Assembly (NCBI RefSeq): GCF_900113745.1
Contig: NZ_FOQL01000001.1
Coordinates: forward strand, 1,915,550-1,979,549
Source: Pseudomonas guineae
GTDB taxonomy: Bacteria > Pseudomonadota > Gammaproteobacteria > Pseudomonadales > Pseudomonadaceae
Direction of reading: 5' to 3'
DNA length: 64,000 nucleotides
Shown: positions 45,392-56,117 of the stretch, in pieces
How positions within the stretch are numbered: the stretch's first letter is position 1
Layout: the number at the start of each line of letters is the position of its first letter
Translations under genes and position numbers: made by a program
Notes under the pieces: generated by a model
Told to the model about the DNA's origin: nothing
The model's database searches: none
The model's input: only the letters and a program-made list of their open reading frames with translations

Positions 45392-47596
45392 ATGAACACC
45401 GAAGGACTCAGTACCCCTGAATTGCAAGACGCCCAGCCGGTCGTCGACGAGGTTGTAGCCGTGGAAACGCCTGTTATCGAAGCCCCCGCGCCGGTCGCGC
45501 CAGCGCCCGTGGTGATCCACAACCTGGATGACAGCAGCCTGTATATCCACCGCGAGCTGTCACAACTGCAATTCAATATCCGCGTGCTGGAGCAGGCGCT
45601 GGATGAGTCCTATCCACTGCTGGAGCGGCTTAAGTTCCTACTGATTTTCTCCAGCAACCTCGACGAATTCTTTGAAATCCGTGTTGCCGGCCTAAAGAAA
45701 CAGATCAATTTCGCCCGCGAGCAGGCCGCTGCTGACGGCTTGCAACCGCACCAGGCGCTGGCACGGATTGCCGAGCTGGCGCACGAGCAGGTCGAGCGGC
45801 AGTACGCCATTCTCAATGACAACCTGTTCCCGGCGCTGGCCAAGCACAACGTTAACTTTATTCGCCGGCGCTTTTGGAATGCCAAGATCAAGGCCTGGGT
45901 GCGGCGTTATTTCCGCGATGAAATCGCGCCGATTATCACTCCGATCGGCCTCGACCCGACGCATCCATTCCCATTGCTGGTGAACAAGAGCCTGAACTTT
46001 ATCGTTGAGTTGGAGGGTGTGGATGCCTTTGGCCGCGACTCCGGCTTAGCTATTATTCCCGCTCCGCGTCTGCTGCCGCGAGTGATCAAGGTGCCAGAAG
46101 ATGTTGGCGGCCCTGGCGATAACTTTGTTTTCCTCTCGTCGATGATCCATGCCCATGCCGATGACCTGTTTCAAGGCATGAAGGTTAAAGGCTGCTACCA
46201 GTTCCGCTTGACCCGTAACGCCGACTTGTCGGTGGACACTGAGGACGTCGAAGACCTGGCCCGTGCCCTGCGTGGCGAGCTGTTCAGCCGCCGTTATGGT
46301 GATGCGGTGCGCTTGGAGGTGGTCGACAGTTGCCCGCAGCCGTTGCTCAATTACCTGCTCAAGCAGTTCAACCTGACCGAGTCGGAATTGTATCGGGTCA
46401 ACGGCCCAGTCAACTTGACGCGGCTGTTCAGCGTCACCGGCCTGGAAAGCCACCCGGAGCTGCAGTACACGCCGTTCACCCCGGTGATTCCCAAGCTGTT
46501 GCAGAACGCCGAGAACATTTTCAGTGTGATCAGCAAGCAGGACATCCTCTTGCTGCATCCCTTTGAGTCGTTCACGCCGGTGGTCGATTTGCTGCGTCAG
46601 GCGGCAAAAGACCCGCATGTGTTGGCGATCAAGCAGACGCTGTATCGCTCTGGGGCCAACTCGGAAATCGTTGATGCGCTGGTAGACGCTGCACGTAACG
46701 GCAAGGAAGTTACGGCGGTCATCGAGCTGCGCGCGCGGTTCGATGAAGAGTCCAACCTGGCCTTGGCCAGTCGTCTACAGGCGGCCGGTGCGGTGGTGAT
46801 CTACGGCGTAGTCGGCTTTAAGACCCACGCCAAAATGATGCTGATTCTGCGCCGAGAGAACGGTGATATCGTCCGCTACGCGCACTTGGGCACCGGTAAC
46901 TACCATGCCGGCAACGCCAAGCTGTACACCGATTACAGCTTGCTCACCGCTGACGTGGCGCTCGGTGAGGACGTGTCCAAGTTGTTCAGTCAGTTGATCG
47001 GCATGGGTAAGACCCTGCGCATGAAGAAGCTGCTGCATGCGCCGTTCACCTTGAAAAAGACCCTGCTCGACATGATCGCCCGCGAAACCGCAACGGCCGC
47101 CGAAGGCAAGCCGGCGCATATCATGGCCAAGTTCAATTCGTTGACCGACGCCAAGATCATTCGTGCGCTGTACAAGGCCAGCCAGGCTGGGGTGAAAATC
47201 GAACTGGTGGTGCGTGGTATGTGTTGCTTGCGTCCGGGTATTGCCGGGGTCTCGCACAATATTCAGGTGCGCTCGATTATTGGGCGCTTTCTGGAGCACA
47301 CGCGGGTGTTCTACTTCCTCAATGGCGGCGAAGAGCAGATCTACCTGTCCAGCGCCGACTGGATGGAGCGTAACCTCGACAAGCGCGTTGAGACCTGTTT
47401 CCCGGTGGAAGGTAAGAAGCTGATTCTGCGGGTCAAGAAGGAGTTGGAAAGCTACCTGACTGACAACACCCAGGCCTGGGTGCTGCAGTCAGATGGGCGC
47501 TACTTACGCTGTAGTCCGAGCGGTAACCAGAATCCGCGCAGCGCGCAGGCTGGTCTGCTGGAGAAACTTACCGCGCCGGTGATTAGCGCGCGATAA
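45392..47596 (+). CDS. ppk: Polyphosphate kinase 1
   Basis: 734 residues. A ~45-residue Pro/Val/Ala-rich N-terminal extension precedes the conserved body ([19 protein letters not shown]). The phospho-acceptor His is in [11 protein letters not shown] and the second HKD-like site in the C2 domain. It makes polyphosphate from ATP, mostly in stationary phase and stress. Close spacing to hemB suggests a joint transcript; ppx lies convergent downstream. Confidence 0.97.
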   Translation: MNTEGLSTPELQDAQPVVDEVVAVETPVIEAPAPVAPAPVVIHNLDDSSLYIHRELSQLQFNIRVLEQALDESYPLLERLKFLLIFSSNLDEFFEIRVAGLKKQINFAREQAAADGLQPHQALARIAELAHEQVERQYAILNDNLFPALAKHNVNFIRRRFWNAKIKAWVRRYFRDEIAPIITPIGLDPTHPFPLLVNKSLNFIVELEGVDAFGRDSGLAIIPAPRLLPRVIKVPEDVGGPGDNFVFLSSMIHAHADDLFQGMKVKGCYQFRLTRNADLSVDTEDVEDLARALRGELFSRRYGDAVRLEVVDSCPQPLLNYLLKQFNLTESELYRVNGPVNLTRLFSVTGLESHPELQYTPFTPVIPKLLQNAENIFSVISKQDILLLHPFESFTPVVDLLRQAAKDPHVLAIKQTLYRSGANSEIVDALVDAARNGKEVTAVIELRARFDEESNLALASRLQAAGAVVIYGVVGFKTHAKMMLILRRENGDIVRYAHLGTGNYHAGNAKLYTDYSLLTADVALGEDVSKLFSQLIGMGKTLRMKKLLHAPFTLKKTLLDMIARETATAAEGKPAHIMAKFNSLTDAKIIRALYKASQAGVKIELVVRGMCCLRPGIAGVSHNIQVRSIIGRFLEHTRVFYFLNGGEEQIYLSSADWMERNLDKRVETCFPVEGKKLILRVKKELESYLTDNTQAWVLQSDGRYLRCSPSGNQNPRSAQAGLLEKLTAPVISAR

Positions 47597-47629
47597 GACC
47601 GCTTGCAGCCATCTGCTGACCCTCTCCAC

Positions 47630-47652
47630 GCTGGGCGGTGAGGGTGCCCAGC
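47630..47652. terminator. Hairpin between ppk and ppx
   Basis: GCTGGGC (47630-47636), nine bases, GCCCAGC (47646-47652) in the gap between the convergent ppk and ppx stops. No T-run, so a weak terminator. Confidence 0.4.
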
Positions 47653-47668
47653 GCGCGGAAAGTCGGCG

Positions 47669-49171
47669 TCAGTGAACGCTCAGTTCAATGCCGACCCGCT
47701 TGAGCCACTCGGCTTCTTGGGTAAAGTCGGCATTGGTCAGTGGGTTGTTTTCCAGCCAGCCATCGGGGAATTGAATTTCCAGGCGCTGCTCGCGAGCCTT
47801 GAGTTGCACCTCAGGCATCGCTTGGTTACCGCGTATGTGGTGGAACAGGATGGCGAAGCGCAGCAGCACGCACAGGCGAATCAGCTTGATGCCTTCGCTG
47901 CCGAAGTCGGCAAACTTGTCCTTGGGGATGTTACGTCGATGGCCCCGCACCAATAAGGCGAGCATCTGCTGATCCTGGCGGGAGAAACCGGCCAGGTCGG
48001 AGTGCTCAACCAGATAAGCGCCATGCTTGTGGTACTGATAGTGGGCGATATCCAGGCCCACTTCATGGATCTTGGCTGCCCAGCTGAGCAGTTCACGGTG
48101 CCAGTCATCTTCTAATTGCCAATCAGCAGCGACCGTTTCCAGTGCCGAGAGCGCCTTGCTCTCGACCCGTGCCGCCTGATCCAAGTCGACGTGGTAACGC
48201 TCCATCAGCGAGCCTAGGGTGCGTTCACGCACATCCTCATGCTGATGGCGGCCCAGTAGGTCATACAGCACGCCTTCACGCAGTGCGCCTTCTGAGTGGC
48301 TCATGCGTTGGATATCGCAGGCGTCGAAGATGGCTTCGAGAATCGCTAGGCCCGCCGGGAAAATGCCGCGGCGATCGGCTTTGATGCCGTCGAGGTCGAG
48401 TTTTTCTGCTTCACCAATCTTGAACACTTTGCGTTTCAGCCAGGCCAGCCCTTCGGCATTGACCTCGCCCGAGCCAAGCCCGGCAGCCTGAATAGTCAGA
48501 CCGATGGCCTTAATGGTGCCAGAGGCGCCCACTGCGTCTTTCCAGCCGAGGCGGCGCAGGGCGTGTTCGATGCCCATGATTTCAAGCCGGGCTGCGGTGT
48601 AAGCCTGGGCATAGCGCGCGGGAGTGATCTTGCCGTCCTTGAAGAAGCGCTGGGTAAAGCTCACGCAGCCCATTTGCAGGCTTTCGCGCAGCAGCGGTTC
48701 AAAGCGTTGACCGATGATGAATTCGGTACTGCCACCGCCAATATCGGCGACCAGACGTTTGCCAGGGGTGTCGGCAATGCTGTGCGACACGCCGAGGTAG
48801 ATCAGTCGCGCTTCTTCACGGCCGGAAATGACTTCAACCGGATGGCCCAGAATTTCTTCGGCGCGGCGGATAAATTCGCCGCGGTTGCGCGCTTCACGCA
48901 GGGCGTTGGTGCCGACTACGCGCACTGCACCTTCTGGCAGGGTGGCGGTCAGCTGGGCGAAGCAGCGCAAGCAGTCAAGCCCACGCTGCATGGCCTCTTC
49001 ACTGAGCAGGCGCTGCTCGTCAATGCCGGCGGCCAACTGGACCTTGTCGCCGAGGCGTTCTAGGATGCGGATCTCGCCGTGATCGGCTTTAGCCAGCACC
49101 ATATGGAAGCTGTTGGAGCCCAGGTCGATAGCTGCAATCAAAGGGAAAGACTCGGCAGGGGTATGCGGCAT
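47669..49171 (-). CDS. ppx: Exopolyphosphatase
   Basis: 500 residues, Ppx/GppA family of the actin-like ATPase fold. N-terminal [15 protein letters not shown] phosphate loop, [22 protein letters not shown] second loop, and a C-terminal HD-like domain ([20 protein letters not shown], in parts). It removes terminal phosphate from polyphosphate and may act on pppGpp. It opposes the neighbouring, convergent ppk. Confidence 0.96.
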   Translation of the reverse strand: MPHTPAESFPLIAAIDLGSNSFHMVLAKADHGEIRILERLGDKVQLAAGIDEQRLLSEEAMQRGLDCLRCFAQLTATLPEGAVRVVGTNALREARNRGEFIRRAEEILGHPVEVISGREEARLIYLGVSHSIADTPGKRLVADIGGGSTEFIIGQRFEPLLRESLQMGCVSFTQRFFKDGKITPARYAQAYTAARLEIMGIEHALRRLGWKDAVGASGTIKAIGLTIQAAGLGSGEVNAEGLAWLKRKVFKIGEAEKLDLDGIKADRRGIFPAGLAILEAIFDACDIQRMSHSEGALREGVLYDLLGRHQHEDVRERTLGSLMERYHVDLDQAARVESKALSALETVAADWQLEDDWHRELLSWAAKIHEVGLDIAHYQYHKHGAYLVEHSDLAGFSRQDQQMLALLVRGHRRNIPKDKFADFGSEGIKLIRLCVLLRFAILFHHIRGNQAMPEVQLKAREQRLEIQFPDGWLENNPLTNADFTQEAEWLKRVGIELSVH

Positions 49172-49384
49172 GGCAGAACCATCTCAGAGCGGAACCATGT
49201 CATCGTGCCACGATAGCCTAGCCTCGCCAACGCATACTGATGTCGCATACGTCCTGCAATGGCGCCGTGTTGCGGCGCATGCAGCGCTAGCGCTGGGCTT
49301 GCCGGTGGTCTGAATAAATTGTCAGGTAAGTGCGCGCGTGGCTGTTTTAGGGTGAAGCAATAGAGAAGCTCAATTGCCACCGCC

Positions 49385-49413
49385 TTCCTGTGCGGAGAAA
49401 GCCGGGCTATGAT
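49385..49413 (+). promoter_or_regulatory. Candidate promoter of trxA
   Basis: TTCCTG (49385-49390), 17-base spacer, TATGAT (49408-49413), 37 bases before trxA. The -10 is a good match. Confidence 0.4.
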
Positions 49414-49450
49414 GTCGCCATCTTTTTGCTTCTGAACACGGAGACTTTCC

Positions 49451-49777
49451 ATGAGTGAGTTCATCACCAACGTCAGCGATGCCAGCTTCGACCAAGACGT
49501 CCTGCAGGCTGAAGGGCCGGTGCTGGTCGACTACTGGGCTGAGTGGTGCGGCCCGTGCAAGATGATCGCGCCGGTGCTCGATGAGATTGCCCAGACCTAC
49601 CAGGGCAAGCTGAAAGTCTGCAAGTTGAACATCGATGAAAACCAGGACACCCCGCCGAAGTTCGGCGTGCGCGGCATCCCGACCCTGATGCTGTTCAAGA
49701 ACGGCAATGTTGAAGCGACCAAGGTCGGTGCACTGTCTAAGTCGCAGCTAGCGGCCTTCCTCGACAGCAACATCTAA
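49451..49777 (+). CDS. trxA: Thioredoxin
   Basis: 108 residues with the redox motif WCGPC (Cys33, Cys36), the buried Asp27 in LVDYWAEW and the cis-proline loop GIPTLMLF. It reduces protein disulfides in the cytosol, including ribonucleotide reductase. A terminator follows at 49806-49832, and rho is next, a common arrangement (trxA-rho). Confidence 0.98.
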   Translation: MSEFITNVSDASFDQDVLQAEGPVLVDYWAEWCGPCKMIAPVLDEIAQTYQGKLKVCKLNIDENQDTPPKFGVRGIPTLMLFKNGNVEATKVGALSKSQLAAFLDSNI

Positions 49778-49805
49778 GTCGTAATGAGGCACTCGCATGC
49801 CCTAA

Positions 49806-49832
49806 AGGCCCCGCACATCGCGGGGCTTTTTT
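49806..49832 (+). terminator. Terminator after trxA
   Basis: GCCCCGC (49808-49814), five-base loop, GCGGGGC (49820-49826), six T. It separates trxA from the long rho leader. Confidence 0.9.
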
Positions 49833-50036
49833 CTGTCTGAGCGCTGGACGTACGAATAAAACCGGTGTTACATTCGGCCTCGCTGTATTTCCTATGCAGC
49901 CCCCTGCAAGCCGTCGCCGACGCATTCCTACCCGAATCCTTCGATACATAAGCAGGCGATCAACTCGCCTTCTCAACGGCGCGGGCTCCCAAGCTAAATA
50001 GCTTATTTTCCCTCCTTCATGAATTACGTCATTCCT
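49833..50036 (+). promoter_or_regulatory. Leader region of rho
   Basis: About 200 bases between the trxA terminator and the rho start, C-rich and G-poor in parts (CAGCCCCCTGC, CTCCCAAGC, TTTTCCCTCCTTC). In enterobacteria rho is autoregulated by rho-dependent attenuation in a long leader; this tract fits that but no structure proves it. No purine-rich Shine-Dalgarno precedes the start. Confidence 0.45.
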
Positions 50037-51296
50037 ATGAATCTGACCGAACTCAAGCAAAAGCCGATTACCGAACTGCTGGAACTCGCTGAACAACAGG
50101 GCCTGGAAAACATGGCCCGTTCGCGCAAGCAGGACGTGATTTTCTCCCTGTTGAAAAAACACGCTAAAAGCGGTGAGGAAATCTCCGGTGATGGCGTGCT
50201 GGAGATTCTCCAGGACGGTTTCGGCTTTCTCCGCTCTGCGGATGCCTCGTATCTCGCTGGCCCCGATGACATCTATGTCTCGCCGAGCCAGATCCGCCGC
50301 TTTAACTTGCGTACTGGCGATACCATCGTCGGCAAGATACGCCCGCCGAAAGAAGGCGAGCGTTACTTCGCGCTGCTCAAAGTTGACACGATCAACTACG
50401 ACCGCCCGGAAAACGCCAAGAACAAGATTCTCTTCGAGAACCTGACGCCGCTGTTCCCGACCAAGCGATTGATCATGGAAGCCGGAAACGGCTCCACCGA
50501 AGACATCACCGGCCGGGTGATCGACCTCTGTGCACCGATCGGTAAAGGCCAGCGCGGTCTGATCGTGGCGCCGCCGAAAGCCGGCAAAACCATCATGCTG
50601 CAGAACATCGCGGCGAACATTGCGCGTAACAACCCTGAGTGCCACCTGATCGTTCTGCTGATCGACGAGCGCCCGGAAGAAGTAACCGAAATGCAGCGCA
50701 CTGTGCGCGGCGAAGTGGTTGCCTCGACGTTCGATGAGCCGCCAACCCGCCATGTGCAGGTTGCCGAGATGGTTATCGAGAAGGCTAAACGCCTGGTTGA
50801 GCACAAGAAGGATGTGGTTATCCTGCTCGATTCCATCACCCGCCTGGCGCGCGCTTACAACACCGTGATCCCAAGCTCCGGCAAGGTCCTCACCGGTGGT
50901 GTCGATGCCCACGCGTTGGAGAAGCCAAAGCGCTTCTTCGGTGCGGCGCGTAATATCGAGGAAGGCGGTTCGCTGACCATCATCGCCACCGCGCTGGTAG
51001 AAACCGGCTCGAAGATGGATGAAGTGATCTACGAAGAGTTCAAAGGCACGGGCAACATGGAACTGCCGCTGGACCGTCGTATCGCTGAAAAGCGCGTGTT
51101 CCCTGCGATCAACATCAACCGCGCCGGTACCCGTCGCGAAGAACTGCTGACCGCCGATGACGAGCTGCAGCGCATGTGGATTTTGCGCAAGCTGCTGCAC
51201 CCGATGGATGAAATTGCCGCCATCGAGTTCCTTACCGACAAGTTGAAAGCGACCAAGACGAACGAAGAGTTCTTCCAGTCGATGAAGCGCAAGTAA
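50037..51296 (+). CDS. rho: Transcription termination factor Rho
   Basis: 419 residues from ATG 50037 ([19 protein letters not shown]), the standard length. N-terminal helix bundle, cold-shock-like RNA-binding domain ([23 protein letters not shown], in parts), Walker A PPKAGKT near 179-185, Walker B and Q-loop, and the R-loop region. It is the hexameric RNA helicase for factor-dependent termination. An upstream ATG at 50019 would add six residues. A terminator follows at 51316-51342. Confidence 0.98.
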   Translation: MNLTELKQKPITELLELAEQQGLENMARSRKQDVIFSLLKKHAKSGEEISGDGVLEILQDGFGFLRSADASYLAGPDDIYVSPSQIRRFNLRTGDTIVGKIRPPKEGERYFALLKVDTINYDRPENAKNKILFENLTPLFPTKRLIMEAGNGSTEDITGRVIDLCAPIGKGQRGLIVAPPKAGKTIMLQNIAANIARNNPECHLIVLLIDERPEEVTEMQRTVRGEVVASTFDEPPTRHVQVAEMVIEKAKRLVEHKKDVVILLDSITRLARAYNTVIPSSGKVLTGGVDAHALEKPKRFFGAARNIEEGGSLTIIATALVETGSKMDEVIYEEFKGTGNMELPLDRRIAEKRVFPAININRAGTRREELLTADDELQRMWILRKLLHPMDEIAAIEFLTDKLKATKTNEEFFQSMKRK

Positions 51297-51315
51297 GACG
51301 CGCCGCGTCCTACAA

Positions 51316-51342
51316 CAAAAGCCGGGGGAAGCCCGGCTTTTG
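51316..51342 (+). terminator. Terminator after rho
   Basis: CAAAAGCCGGG (51316-51326), GGAAG loop, CCCGGCTTTTG (51332-51342). A perfect 11-bp stem ending in TTTTG. Confidence 0.85.
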
Positions 51343-51432
51343 TGTCTCTGGATATTGGCTTTCCCTTCTGAAAGACCGAGTTCGGCGCTAAACTTTGCGG
51401 CCCTATTGCTCCGCCCGAAACGAGGCATCTGC

Positions 51433-52899
51433 ATGCAGTATCGTGACCTGCGCGATTTTATTCGCGGCCTGGAAGAGCGTGGTGAACTCAAGCGTATTCA
51501 AACGCCGGTTTCCCCTGTGCTGGACATGACCGAAATCTGCGACCGCACCCTGCGTAAGGGCGGACCAGCCTTGTTGTTTGAAAACCCCACGGGCTTCGAC
51601 ATGCCGGTGCTCGGTAACCTATTCGGCACGCCCAAGCGCGTGGCCTTGGGCATGGGCGCGGAAGAGGTCAGTGAGCTGCGCGAAATCGGTAAGCTGCTGG
51701 CCTTTCTCAAAGAGCCCGAGCCACCGAAAGGGCTGAAGGATGCGTGGAGCAAGCTGCCGATTTTCCGCAAGGTGCTGGCCATGGCACCAAAAGTGGTCAA
51801 GGACGCACCCTGCCAGGAAGTGATCGAAGAAGGCGATGACGTTGACCTCGGCAAGCTGCCGGTGCAGACCTGCTGGCCGGGTGATGTGGGCCCGCTGATT
51901 ACCTGGGGCCTGACGATCACCAAAGGTCCGAACAAAGAGCGGCAGAACCTCGGCATCTATCGCCAGCAGGTTATCGGCCGTAACAAGCTGATCATGCGCT
52001 GGCTCAGCCACCGTGGCGGTGCTCTGGATTTCCGTGACTGGTGCCAGAAATACCCGGATCGTCCTTATCCTGTGGCGGTGGCGCTGGGTGCCGACCCCGC
52101 GACTATCCTCGGCGCCGTAACGCCGGTCCCGGATACCTTGTCCGAATATGCCTTTGCCGGCCTGCTGCGCGGCAACAGGACCGAGCTGGTGAAGTGTCGC
52201 GGCAGTGATTTGCAGGTCCCAGCCAGCGCCGAAATCGTCCTTGAGGGGGTGATTCATCCGGGCGAAATGGCCCCGGAGGGGCCGTATGGCGATCACACCG
52301 GCTATTACAATGAGGTCGATAGCTTCCCGGTGTTTACCGTTGAGCGCATCACTCGCCGGCAAAAGCCGATTTATCACAGCACCTACACGGGCCGCCCACC
52401 AGACGAACCGGCGATTCTTGGCGTGGCGCTAAATGAAGTATTTGTGCCGATTTTGCAGAAACAGTACCCCGAGATCGTTGACTTCTACCTGCCGCCGGAA
52501 GGCTGCTCCTACCGCATGGCGGTGGTGACCATCAAGAAGCAGTATCCCGGCCACGCCAAGCGCGTGATGCTCGGTGTCTGGTCGTTCCTGCGCCAGTTCA
52601 TGTACACCAAGTTCGTTATCGTCACCGACGACGATATCAACGCACGGGATTGGAATGACGTGATCTGGGCGATCACCACGCGCATGGATCCCAAGCGCGA
52701 CACGGTGTTGATCGACAATACGCCGATTGATTACTTGGACTTTGCTTCGCCGATCTCCGGCCTCGGTTCGAAGATGGGCCTGGACGCCACGCATAAGTGG
52801 CCAGGTGAAACCAGCCGCGAATGGGGCCGAGCTATTGTTCAGGATGAAGCGGTCAAGCAGCGCGTTGATGCGCTGTGGTCTGAGTTGGGAATTGATTGA
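51433..52899 (+). CDS. ubiD: 4-hydroxy-3-polyprenylbenzoate decarboxylase UbiD
   Basis: 488 residues from ATG 51433 ([19 protein letters not shown]). Conserved prenyl-FMN and substrate motifs: [35 protein letters not shown] and [15 protein letters not shown]. It removes the carboxyl group in ubiquinone synthesis and needs prenyl-FMN from UbiX. The frame to 51340 includes the rho terminator tail and is rejected. The reductase gene downstream starts within its stop codon. Confidence 0.96.
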   Translation: MQYRDLRDFIRGLEERGELKRIQTPVSPVLDMTEICDRTLRKGGPALLFENPTGFDMPVLGNLFGTPKRVALGMGAEEVSELREIGKLLAFLKEPEPPKGLKDAWSKLPIFRKVLAMAPKVVKDAPCQEVIEEGDDVDLGKLPVQTCWPGDVGPLITWGLTITKGPNKERQNLGIYRQQVIGRNKLIMRWLSHRGGALDFRDWCQKYPDRPYPVAVALGADPATILGAVTPVPDTLSEYAFAGLLRGNRTELVKCRGSDLQVPASAEIVLEGVIHPGEMAPEGPYGDHTGYYNEVDSFPVFTVERITRRQKPIYHSTYTGRPPDEPAILGVALNEVFVPILQKQYPEIVDFYLPPEGCSYRMAVVTIKKQYPGHAKRVMLGVWSFLRQFMYTKFVIVTDDDINARDWNDVIWAITTRMDPKRDTVLIDNTPIDYLDFASPISGLGSKMGLDATHKWPGETSREWGRAIVQDEAVKQRVDALWSELGID

Positions 52900-53867
52900 T
52901 GAAAGTTACCCTGAAGCCTTCAGGTGCAGTGCTTGAAGTACAGCCTCGCGAGCGCATTCTCGATGCGGCACGGCGGCTGGGTTACGACTGCCCGCAGAGC
53001 TGCCGCAATGGCAACTGCCATATCTGTGCCGCGCTGTTGGTTGAAGGTCGTGTGCAGCAGAATGGCGTTGAGTTGGGCCATGGTGAGCTATTTGCTTGTC
53101 TGGCCGAGCCGCTGCAGGACTGCGTGTTGCATTGGGATGGCGTATTGGCCCCTGGCGAGTTACCGGTGCTCGAGTTTGCTTGCCAGGTCGTCGCCTGCGA
53201 TGACTTAGGCGGTGATGTGTTTCGCCTGCGCCTGAGTACCCCTGCCGGCAGGGTGCCGCGCTATCACGCCGGACAATATCTGCTGCTACAGCGCGATGGC
53301 GATGATTATGCGGCCTTTTCCCTGGCATCGGCTCCGCACTGCGGCCGTGAGCTGGAGTTGCATGTGCTGGCCCGGGATGAGGCGACTATCACTCTCGTGA
53401 ATCAGTTGCAAAGTACTGGTTTGGTCAGGGTGAAACTGCCGTTCGGTGATACCCACTTGGCCGAGCTGCCGGATGGACCGCTGGTACTGATTGCTGCCGG
53501 TACCGGTATGGCGCAGATGCACAGCTTGATCGAGCATTGTCGGGCGATTGGTTTTGCCCACCCGGTACACCTCTACTGGGGCGCGCGCCGCCCAGAAGAC
53601 TTTTACGAAGTGGGACATTGGGCGCAGTGGCTACAAGTGCCCAATCTGTTCCTGCATCAGGTGGTCAGTGATCAGTGCGGCTGGCAAGGGCGTTGCGGCC
53701 TGCTGCATGAGGCGGTGCGTGAAGACTTTGTCGACCTTAACGCGCTACACGTCTATGCCAGCGGCTCGCCAGCGATGGTTTACGCCACTTTGGATGCCTT
53801 GGTCGACGCGGGTATGGATGCCCATCAAATGCGCGCAGACGTCTTCGCCTACGCGCCACGTGGTTAA
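52899..53867 (+). CDS. 2Fe-2S ferredoxin / FAD / NAD reductase
   Basis: 322 residues from an ATG that overlaps the ubiD stop (TGATG). N-terminal plant-type ferredoxin domain with cluster Cys35, Cys40, Cys43 and Cys67 (CRNGNCHIC ... FACLAE), then an FAD-binding barrel (YHAGQYLLL) and an NAD domain (AAGTGMAQMHSL). It resembles CDP-6-deoxy-glucoseen reductases and Fre-like flavin reductases. In E. coli the flavin reductase Fre also follows ubiD, so a role in supplying reduced flavin is plausible (inferred). Confidence 0.9.
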   Translation: MKVTLKPSGAVLEVQPRERILDAARRLGYDCPQSCRNGNCHICAALLVEGRVQQNGVELGHGELFACLAEPLQDCVLHWDGVLAPGELPVLEFACQVVACDDLGGDVFRLRLSTPAGRVPRYHAGQYLLLQRDGDDYAAFSLASAPHCGRELELHVLARDEATITLVNQLQSTGLVRVKLPFGDTHLAELPDGPLVLIAAGTGMAQMHSLIEHCRAIGFAHPVHLYWGARRPEDFYEVGHWAQWLQVPNLFLHQVVSDQCGWQGRCGLLHEAVREDFVDLNALHVYASGSPAMVYATLDALVDAGMDAHQMRADVFAYAPRG

Positions 53868-53880
53868 CCGCGCTTAAACC

Positions 53881-53909
53881 AAAAAGGCCGCCTGATGGGC
53901 GGCCTTTTT
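53881..53909. terminator. Bidirectional terminator
   Basis: A perfect 12-bp stem (53881-53892 with 53898-53909), loop TGATG, A- and T-runs at the ends. It serves the reductase (plus) and the quinone oxidoreductase (minus). Confidence 0.93.
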
Positions 53910-53920
53910 GATTGTGGCGT

Positions 53921-54898
53921 CTAGCGTACCTTAACCACGACTTTGCCCACGGCTTTGCGTTGGCCGAGCATGTTGATCGCGTCAGCGGCCTGCGTCAGTG
54001 GGAAGGTTTGCGAAACCAGCGGCTTAAGTTTGCCTTCGGCGTGCCAGGCAAACAGTTGCTGGAAGTTAGCGGCATTGTCCTGTGGCTGGCGTTGGGCGAA
54101 AGCGCCCCAGAACACCCCTACTACAGCGGCGCCCTTGAGCAGTGTCAGGTTAACGGGTAGCTCGGGGATGCGTCCGCTAGCGAAACCGACCACCAGTAAG
54201 CGGCCATTCCAGGCGATGCTGCGGATAGCTGCATCGAACAGGTCTCCACCGACCGGATCATAGATTACGTCCGCGCCCTGACCACCGGTCAAGCGCTTCA
54301 CTTCCTCTTTGAGGTTGCTCTCGCTGTAGTTGATCAGCTCATCGGCACCGGCGGCTTTGGCCACCTCAAGCTTTTCGGGGCTGCTTGCGGCGGCAATCAC
54401 CTTGGCACCCATAGCCTTACCGATTTCTACCGCTGCCAGGCCGACGCCGCCGGAGGCGCCGAGCACCAACAGGGTTTCCCCTTGCTGTAGGTTGGCGCGT
54501 TGCTTGAGTGCATGCATCGAGGTGCCGTAGGTCATGCCGAAGGCGGCGGCGCTGGCGAAGTCCATGCTGGCGGGCACAGGCATGACGTTGTAGCCAGGTA
54601 CGGCGACTTCTTCGGCAAAACTGCCCCAGCCGGTCAGGGCCATGACTCGGTCACCGACTTTCAGGTGGCTGACTTTTTCGCCAACAGCCTTGACCACGCC
54701 GGATGCCTCGCCACCTGGAGAAAACGGGAAGGGTGGTTTGAACTGATATTTACCCTCAATGATCAGCGTATCGGGAAAATTGACCCCGGCCGCATGCACT
54801 TCCAGCAGCACTTCGTTTTTCTTCGCTTCGGGGCTGGCGATTTCTTCCAGTACCAGGGTTTCGGCGGGGCCGAAGGCTTTGCACAGCACGGCTTTCAT
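53921..54898 (-). CDS. NADPH:quinone oxidoreductase family protein
   Basis: 325 residues, zinc-free medium-chain dehydrogenase of the quinone reductase (QOR) type. VHAAGVNFPDTLIIEG near the start; Rossmann loop LGASGGVGLAAVEIG; no catalytic zinc Cys/His set. It should reduce quinones or enones with NADPH. Monocistronic, with a shared terminator. Substrate unknown. Confidence 0.9.
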   Translation of the reverse strand: MKAVLCKAFGPAETLVLEEIASPEAKKNEVLLEVHAAGVNFPDTLIIEGKYQFKPPFPFSPGGEASGVVKAVGEKVSHLKVGDRVMALTGWGSFAEEVAVPGYNVMPVPASMDFASAAAFGMTYGTSMHALKQRANLQQGETLLVLGASGGVGLAAVEIGKAMGAKVIAAASSPEKLEVAKAAGADELINYSESNLKEEVKRLTGGQGADVIYDPVGGDLFDAAIRSIAWNGRLLVVGFASGRIPELPVNLTLLKGAAVVGVFWGAFAQRQPQDNAANFQQLFAWHAEGKLKPLVSQTFPLTQAADAINMLGQRKAVGKVVVKVR

Positions 54899-55056
54899 CG
54901 GGCTTTTCCTCTGCGGTTAATAGCCATGCAGTGTAGGTGCGAAGGGGGTACGGTCAATCAGCATGCCTACGCCTGATGGTCGTGCATAAGCCTGGGGCTT
55001 GGGCCAGCGCCTGACTGTGGCTATGCTAGGCGCTGAACTCTTGAGGAATACCGCCT

Positions 55057-55476
55057 GTGAAAGTCTGGATCGCTCTGCTGTTGGCTCTGTCCATGCCCTT
55101 GATGGCGCAAGCCTCGGGAAGCAAAGAAGAGGCCGAAGGTGAAGAGGGCGCTGCGTCTGCAGTGTCCTACGTCACCCTAGTGCCAGCCTTGGTAGGGAAT
55201 TTTGGCGACGGCCCCAAACTCAAGTTCTTTAAGGCGGACCTGTCCTTGCGCGTTACCGGTAAGGATGTGGAAGAAAAGGTCAAACATCATGAGCCGCTGA
55301 TCCGTAACCAACTGGTCATGCTGTTTTCCCAGCAAACGGAAGAGGCCATGGCTGCTCCTGGCGCTCGGGAAACCTTGCGTACCGAGGCGCTCAAGCAGGT
55401 ACAGGGCGTGCTTAACCAAGAAGAAGGCAAGCCGCTGGTTGAAGACCTGTTGTTCAATAATTTAATTATTCAATAA
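55057..55476 (+). CDS. FliL-like protein, exported
   Basis: 139 residues from GTG 55057 (GAGGAAT upstream). A signal peptide (MKVWIALLLALSMPLMAQA) replaces the usual FliL transmembrane anchor. The body matches FliL: YVTLVPALVGNF, FFKADLSLRV, HHEPLIRNQLVMLFSQQT, LVEDLLFNNLIIQ. No other flagellar genes are nearby, so it is a stand-alone FliL relative, possibly a stomatin-like partner rather than a motor part. Confidence 0.85.
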   Translation: MKVWIALLLALSMPLMAQASGSKEEAEGEEGAASAVSYVTLVPALVGNFGDGPKLKFFKADLSLRVTGKDVEEKVKHHEPLIRNQLVMLFSQQTEEAMAAPGARETLRTEALKQVQGVLNQEEGKPLVEDLLFNNLIIQ

Positions 55477-55500
55477 GCGCTTACCTGGCACTGCACCTTT

Positions 55501-55950
55501 TTAGCGCAGCGCCAGGGTGGCTGCCCATTCCTCAGCGCTGACCGGCATGACGGAGAGGCGGCTGCCCTTCTGCACCAACGGCAACTCCAGTAGTGCACTC
55601 TGGGCTTTCAGCTGTGCCAGGGGGATGACGCGTTTGAACGCCTCGACAAAGGCTACTTCGACCGCGCTCCAGGGATTTTTAGCCGCGCTGGCTTTAGCGT
55701 CGAAATAGTGGCTGTCCGGCTCTAGTGCGGTGGGGTCGGGGTAGGCGGCGGACACAGTGCGAGCGATGCCGGCAATCCCAGGCTCCGGGCAGCTGGAGTG
55801 ATAAAAAAACAATAAGTCGCCTGGCTGCATGCTGCGCAAGAAGTTGCGCGCCTGGTAATTACGCACGCCATCCCAGCGCGTTTGCTCAAGACGCTGCAGG
55901 TCGTGAATCGACAGCTCGTCGGGTTCTGATTTCATTAGCCAATAAGGCAT
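55501..55950 (-). CDS. EVE domain protein
   Basis: 149 residues. MPYWLMKSEPDELSIHDL, TRWDGVRNYQARNFLRSM, GDLLFFYHSS and GIAGIARTV are the EVE (PUA-like) hallmark. EVE proteins bind modified nucleobases; bacterial single-domain members are housekeeping genes of unclear role, and this core location argues against a restriction function. It converges on the FliL-like gene. Confidence 0.92.
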   Translation of the reverse strand: MPYWLMKSEPDELSIHDLQRLEQTRWDGVRNYQARNFLRSMQPGDLLFFYHSSCPEPGIAGIARTVSAAYPDPTALEPDSHYFDAKASAAKNPWSAVEVAFVEAFKRVIPLAQLKAQSALLELPLVQKGSRLSVMPVSAEEWAATLALR

Positions 55951-56117
55951 GAACTTTGCTCCTGTGTTCCAGTCCGTTAACGGGAGCCGGCTTTGTGCTG
56001 GTTATTTGCCATTTGTTGTATCGGTAAATTGGCTATGTAGATGGCTGCCGCTGCTGGGCCTATAACAATAATTGCCGCGGCTACACCGCGCTGTGCCTTT
56101 GAAGGGGGAGGCATTCG

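Noticed and set aside
49282..49295. Perfect 14-bp palindrome CAGCGCTAGCGCTG
   Set aside because: Short and GC-rich, in the ppx/trxA spacer without promoter context; such palindromes are expected by chance in this base composition.
49737..51491. 584-codon open frame on the minus strand across rho
   Set aside because: It is exactly antisense to rho, whose protein is fully conserved. High-GC codon bias leaves the opposite frame open. The translation has no recognisable domain.
55501..55950. EVE protein as part of a defence or modification-dependent restriction system
   Set aside because: It is a single-domain protein in a core region with no nuclease, McrB-like or ATPase partner nearby.
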